This document shows, piece by piece, positions 63,387 to 64,000 of a stretch of 64,000 nt of DNA; the first letter of the stretch is position 1, and each line of letters starts with the position of its first letter. The notes under the pieces are model-generated. The model saw only the letters and a list, made by a program, of their open reading frames with translations, did not search any database and was not told where the DNA came from. Where the stretch lies: contig CALWHF010000006.1 of NCBI GenBank assembly GCA_944380305.1, positions 33,660 through 97,659 of the forward strand. The letters are read 5' to 3'. A program made the translations under genes and the position numbers. This DNA comes from an uncultured Christensenellaceae bacterium. GTDB taxonomy: Bacteria > Bacillota > Clostridia > Christensenellales > UBA3700.

Positions 63387-64000
63387 GGTGAATTATACTT
63401 TCAAGTGCAACACTTTTTGCAATTCATGTTCAAACAAATCTGCTGGTGCTTTGTAACCGAGTACTTTTTTAGGTCTGGGTTAATCAACGCCAGATTCTTT
63501 TTCAGGGTTTTCTCTCCCACATGGGAGAGATTGCGCCCTTTCGGATAAAACTCTCTCAGTAAGCCGTTGCTGTTTTCATTTGTTCCTTTTTGCCACGCAC
63601 AATACGGATCTGCAAAGTAAACCTCGCATTTCAGCTTGTCCTCTATGTAATCCAGAATCTCTCTGTTCCAGAACATACCTCTATGGCAAAACTTACGCCT
63701 GAGCGAATATTTCCGTTGTGCCGTTTGTGGATAATATGCAGGTTTACAGTTCATAAATGATTTGTTTCGCCATATCTCTCTGGATATTGTGCTTACGTTT
63801 CTGCCAATTAATATTGCAATTTCTCTGAAACTTTTTCCTTCGTTGTAATATTTTCGTATACAACAGCGTTCTTCTATGGTAAGATGATTATAGTTCATAT
63901 GATTTCTCCTGTTGTGTTTTTTTGTTGCAATTTAATTATACAACAGATTCATATGAACTCTTTTTTTGTTTGGGTGTTGCACTTGAAAGTATAATTCACC
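63387..64000. mobile_element. IS30-family insertion element, internally deleted
   Basis: The ends are perfect 27-bp inverted repeats: 63387-63413 (starting GGTGAATTATAC) and 63974-64000 (ending TATAATTCACC). The element is 614 bp, about half of a normal IS30 (1.0-1.2 kb), because the transposase has lost its middle. The right end coincides with the window edge, so target duplication cannot be read. Confidence 0.85.
63401..63898 (-). pseudogene. IS30-family transposase, internal deletion plus frameshift
   Basis: The N-terminal 90 residues are a normal IS30 DNA-binding region ([37 protein letters not shown]). They run straight into the last part of the DDE core ([28 protein letters not shown]) with its final Glu. 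The segment with the first two catalytic Asp residues, about 150 codons, is missing (junction near 63630). Near 63478 a frameshift garbles the tail; the next frame restores [21 protein letters not shown], the usual C-terminus. It cannot make active transposase, though the ends could be moved by a complete copy elsewhere. Confidence 0.85.

Overview
The window looks like a chromosomal segment of a strictly anaerobic, fermentative, Gram-positive (Clostridia-like) gut or rumen bacterium. The clues are strong AAGGAGG-type ribosome sites, sigmaA-type promoters of the TTGACA-17-TATAAT kind, oxygen-sensitive glycyl-radical enzymes (NrdD/NrdG, PflB/PflA), a GPH-type sugar symporter, a lacZ-type beta-galactosidase, many lipoproteins with short lipoboxes, and no respiratory genes. 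Dense G+C-biased coding creates very long antisense open frames, which I treat as shadows. I found no tRNA, rRNA or CRISPR array.

Layout. 1-3.8 kb (minus strand): anaerobic ribonucleotide reductase nrdD (cut by the window edge) behind a consensus promoter overlapped by two NrdR-type boxes, its activase nrdG, and an AraC-type regulator. 3.9-20.4 kb (plus): one long co-directional run. It starts with the complete glucuronate branch (kdgA, kdgK, uxaC, uxuA, an SDR fructuronate reductase). It continues with three Gfo/Idh/MocA dehydrogenases, a split CehA/McbA-like PHP hydrolase, a degenerate GDPD-like protein, a TIM-barrel isomerase, an (alpha/alpha)6-barrel glycosidase-like protein, a GPH symporter and a lipoprotein, and ends in a strong terminator. 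This is the best candidate for an undescribed pathway: uptake and redox-assisted dismantling of a glucuronate-bearing glycoside, feeding 2-keto-3-deoxygluconate metabolism.

20.5-33.4 kb: copA with a fused CopZ-like tail, a DAHP synthase, a flavin-reductase-like protein, a secreted membrane protein, a stand-alone GlmU acetyltransferase domain next to glmM, a 1000-residue GLUG-like lipoprotein and a lipoprotein lipase. 33.8-42.7 kb: the arginine operon argGHCJBDF, followed by a GNAT protein and HU. 42.7-47.2 kb: a regulatory region with a lone NrdR-like box, nested palindromes and a ZTP (pfl) riboswitch, driving pflB-pflA and a C_GCAxxG_C_C protein; then a YccF-like membrane protein. 47.5-55.9 kb: lacZ, a YdbC/PC4-like protein, a CPA2 antiporter, a transglutaminase-like lipoprotein and an AlkD-like protein.

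55.9-64 kb is the accessory part. It has a DUF4352-like membrane protein and an XRE regulator sharing a palindrome that contains a -10 box, a MarR regulator with three matching operator sites ahead of a dead MATE pump, and a mosaic of broken gene pieces. It then has a pyridoxal kinase, two secreted proteins (one with a long GGN-rich tail), and an internally deleted IS30-family element whose perfect 27-bp inverted repeats end exactly at the window edge.
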